Source: Opitutia bacterium (GTDB taxonomy: Bacteria; Verrucomicrobiota; Verrucomicrobiia; Opitutales; Coraliomargaritaceae). Taken from it: a DNA stretch of 6,938 nucleotides. A model generated the notes under the pieces. That model saw nothing but the letters and a program-made list of their open reading frames with translations. It searched no databases and was not told the DNA's origin. Each line of letters opens with the position of its first letter. Within the stretch, counting starts at the first letter, position 1. This document shows positions 6,783 to 6,938 of this stretch, piece after piece. The position numbers were made by a program, and so were the translations under genes. The stretch spans positions 1 through 6,938 of the forward strand of contig DOCS01000199.1 of assembly GCA_003503355.1 (NCBI GenBank). Direction: 5' to 3'.

Positions 6783-6938
6783 ATGATAACAAACCGAAAA
6801 AAAGTAGGGGCCCGGGGGTTCACTATGGTTGAGTTGATTGTGTCTGTGACGCTGTCGGCGATTGTCATCACATCAATGGCGAGTACCTTTATTGTATTTG
6901 CTGCCGGATCTAAGAGTGTTGGCGGCTATGTCGAGATG
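6783..6938 (+). CDS. Type IV prepilin-like protein, N-terminal part (PilW/GspJ-like; cut by the window end)
   Basis: ATG 6783 opens a frame that runs to the last base, giving 52 residues. The leader MITNRKKVGARG is 12 residues and strongly basic, with Gly at -1. It is followed by Phe +1 and Glu +5 (FTMVE) and a hydrophobic helix (LIVSVTLSAIVITSMASTFI), the hallmark of class III signal peptides of type IV pilins and type II secretion pseudopilins. The continuation FIVFAAGSKSVGGYVEM resembles PilW-type minor pilins, which often follow a PilV-type gene, but too little is present to be sure. The start is three bases after the upstream prepilin stop, with no clear Shine-Dalgarno sequence, which suggests translational coupling. 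A run of seven A lies in codons 5-7 (6797-6803), just ahead of a G/C-rich block. Confidence 0.85.
   Translation, partial: MITNRKKVGARGFTMVELIVSVTLSAIVITSMASTFIVFAAGSKSVGGYVEM

Overview
The window holds ordinary chromosomal genes from a Gram-negative, moderately GC-rich bacterium. I find no tRNA, rRNA, CRISPR array, insertion sequence, phage gene or toxin-antitoxin pair. The Gram-negative call rests on a TgpA-type membrane transglutaminase with a large periplasmic part and on type IV prepilin-like proteins. Several starts lack a clear Shine-Dalgarno sequence. Together with the style of the TgpA and prepilin proteins, this makes me lean towards Verrucomicrobiota (Opitutales/Puniceicoccales-like), but that is only a guess. 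A gammaproteobacterium has the same MoxR-DUF58-TgpA module and cannot be excluded.

Bases 1-3750 (+ strand) carry a compact three-gene module. It starts with the C-terminal part of a MoxR-family AAA+ ATPase (cut by the window edge), then a membrane-anchored DUF58 protein after 20 bases, then the transglutaminase TgpA, whose start lies 38 bases inside the DUF58 gene. MoxR ATPases are thought to act as chaperones or remodelling factors with DUF58/vWA-like partners. TgpA puts a Cys-His-Asp catalytic domain in the periplasm, so the module probably serves the cell envelope. Its exact substrate is not known from the sequence.

Bases 3747-5973 (- strand) carry xth (exonuclease III), thiL (thiamine-monophosphate kinase) and tsaE (t6A tRNA-modification ATPase), transcribed in that order. 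The gap xth-thiL is 23 bases, and thiL and tsaE overlap by ATGA, so this is probably one operon of housekeeping genes. It converges on tgpA so tightly that both stop codons share the palindrome CTAG.

Bases 5974-6347 form an A+T-richer intergenic region between the divergent xth and prepilin genes. It holds a perfect 25-base inverted repeat (two 11-base arms, TAT centre), a weak candidate promoter for the prepilins, and a short open frame that ends in a TAATG overlap with the xth start.

Bases 6348-6938 (+ strand) hold two tandem type IV prepilin-like (minor pilin/pseudopilin) genes, three bases apart; the second is cut by the window end. They probably begin an operon for a pilus or type II secretion-like pseudopilus that continues downstream.

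I did not find a convincing undescribed system. The points most worth checking are the perfect inverted repeat in the divergent region, the possible short leader frame before xth, and the degenerate metal-site motif of the DUF58 protein.
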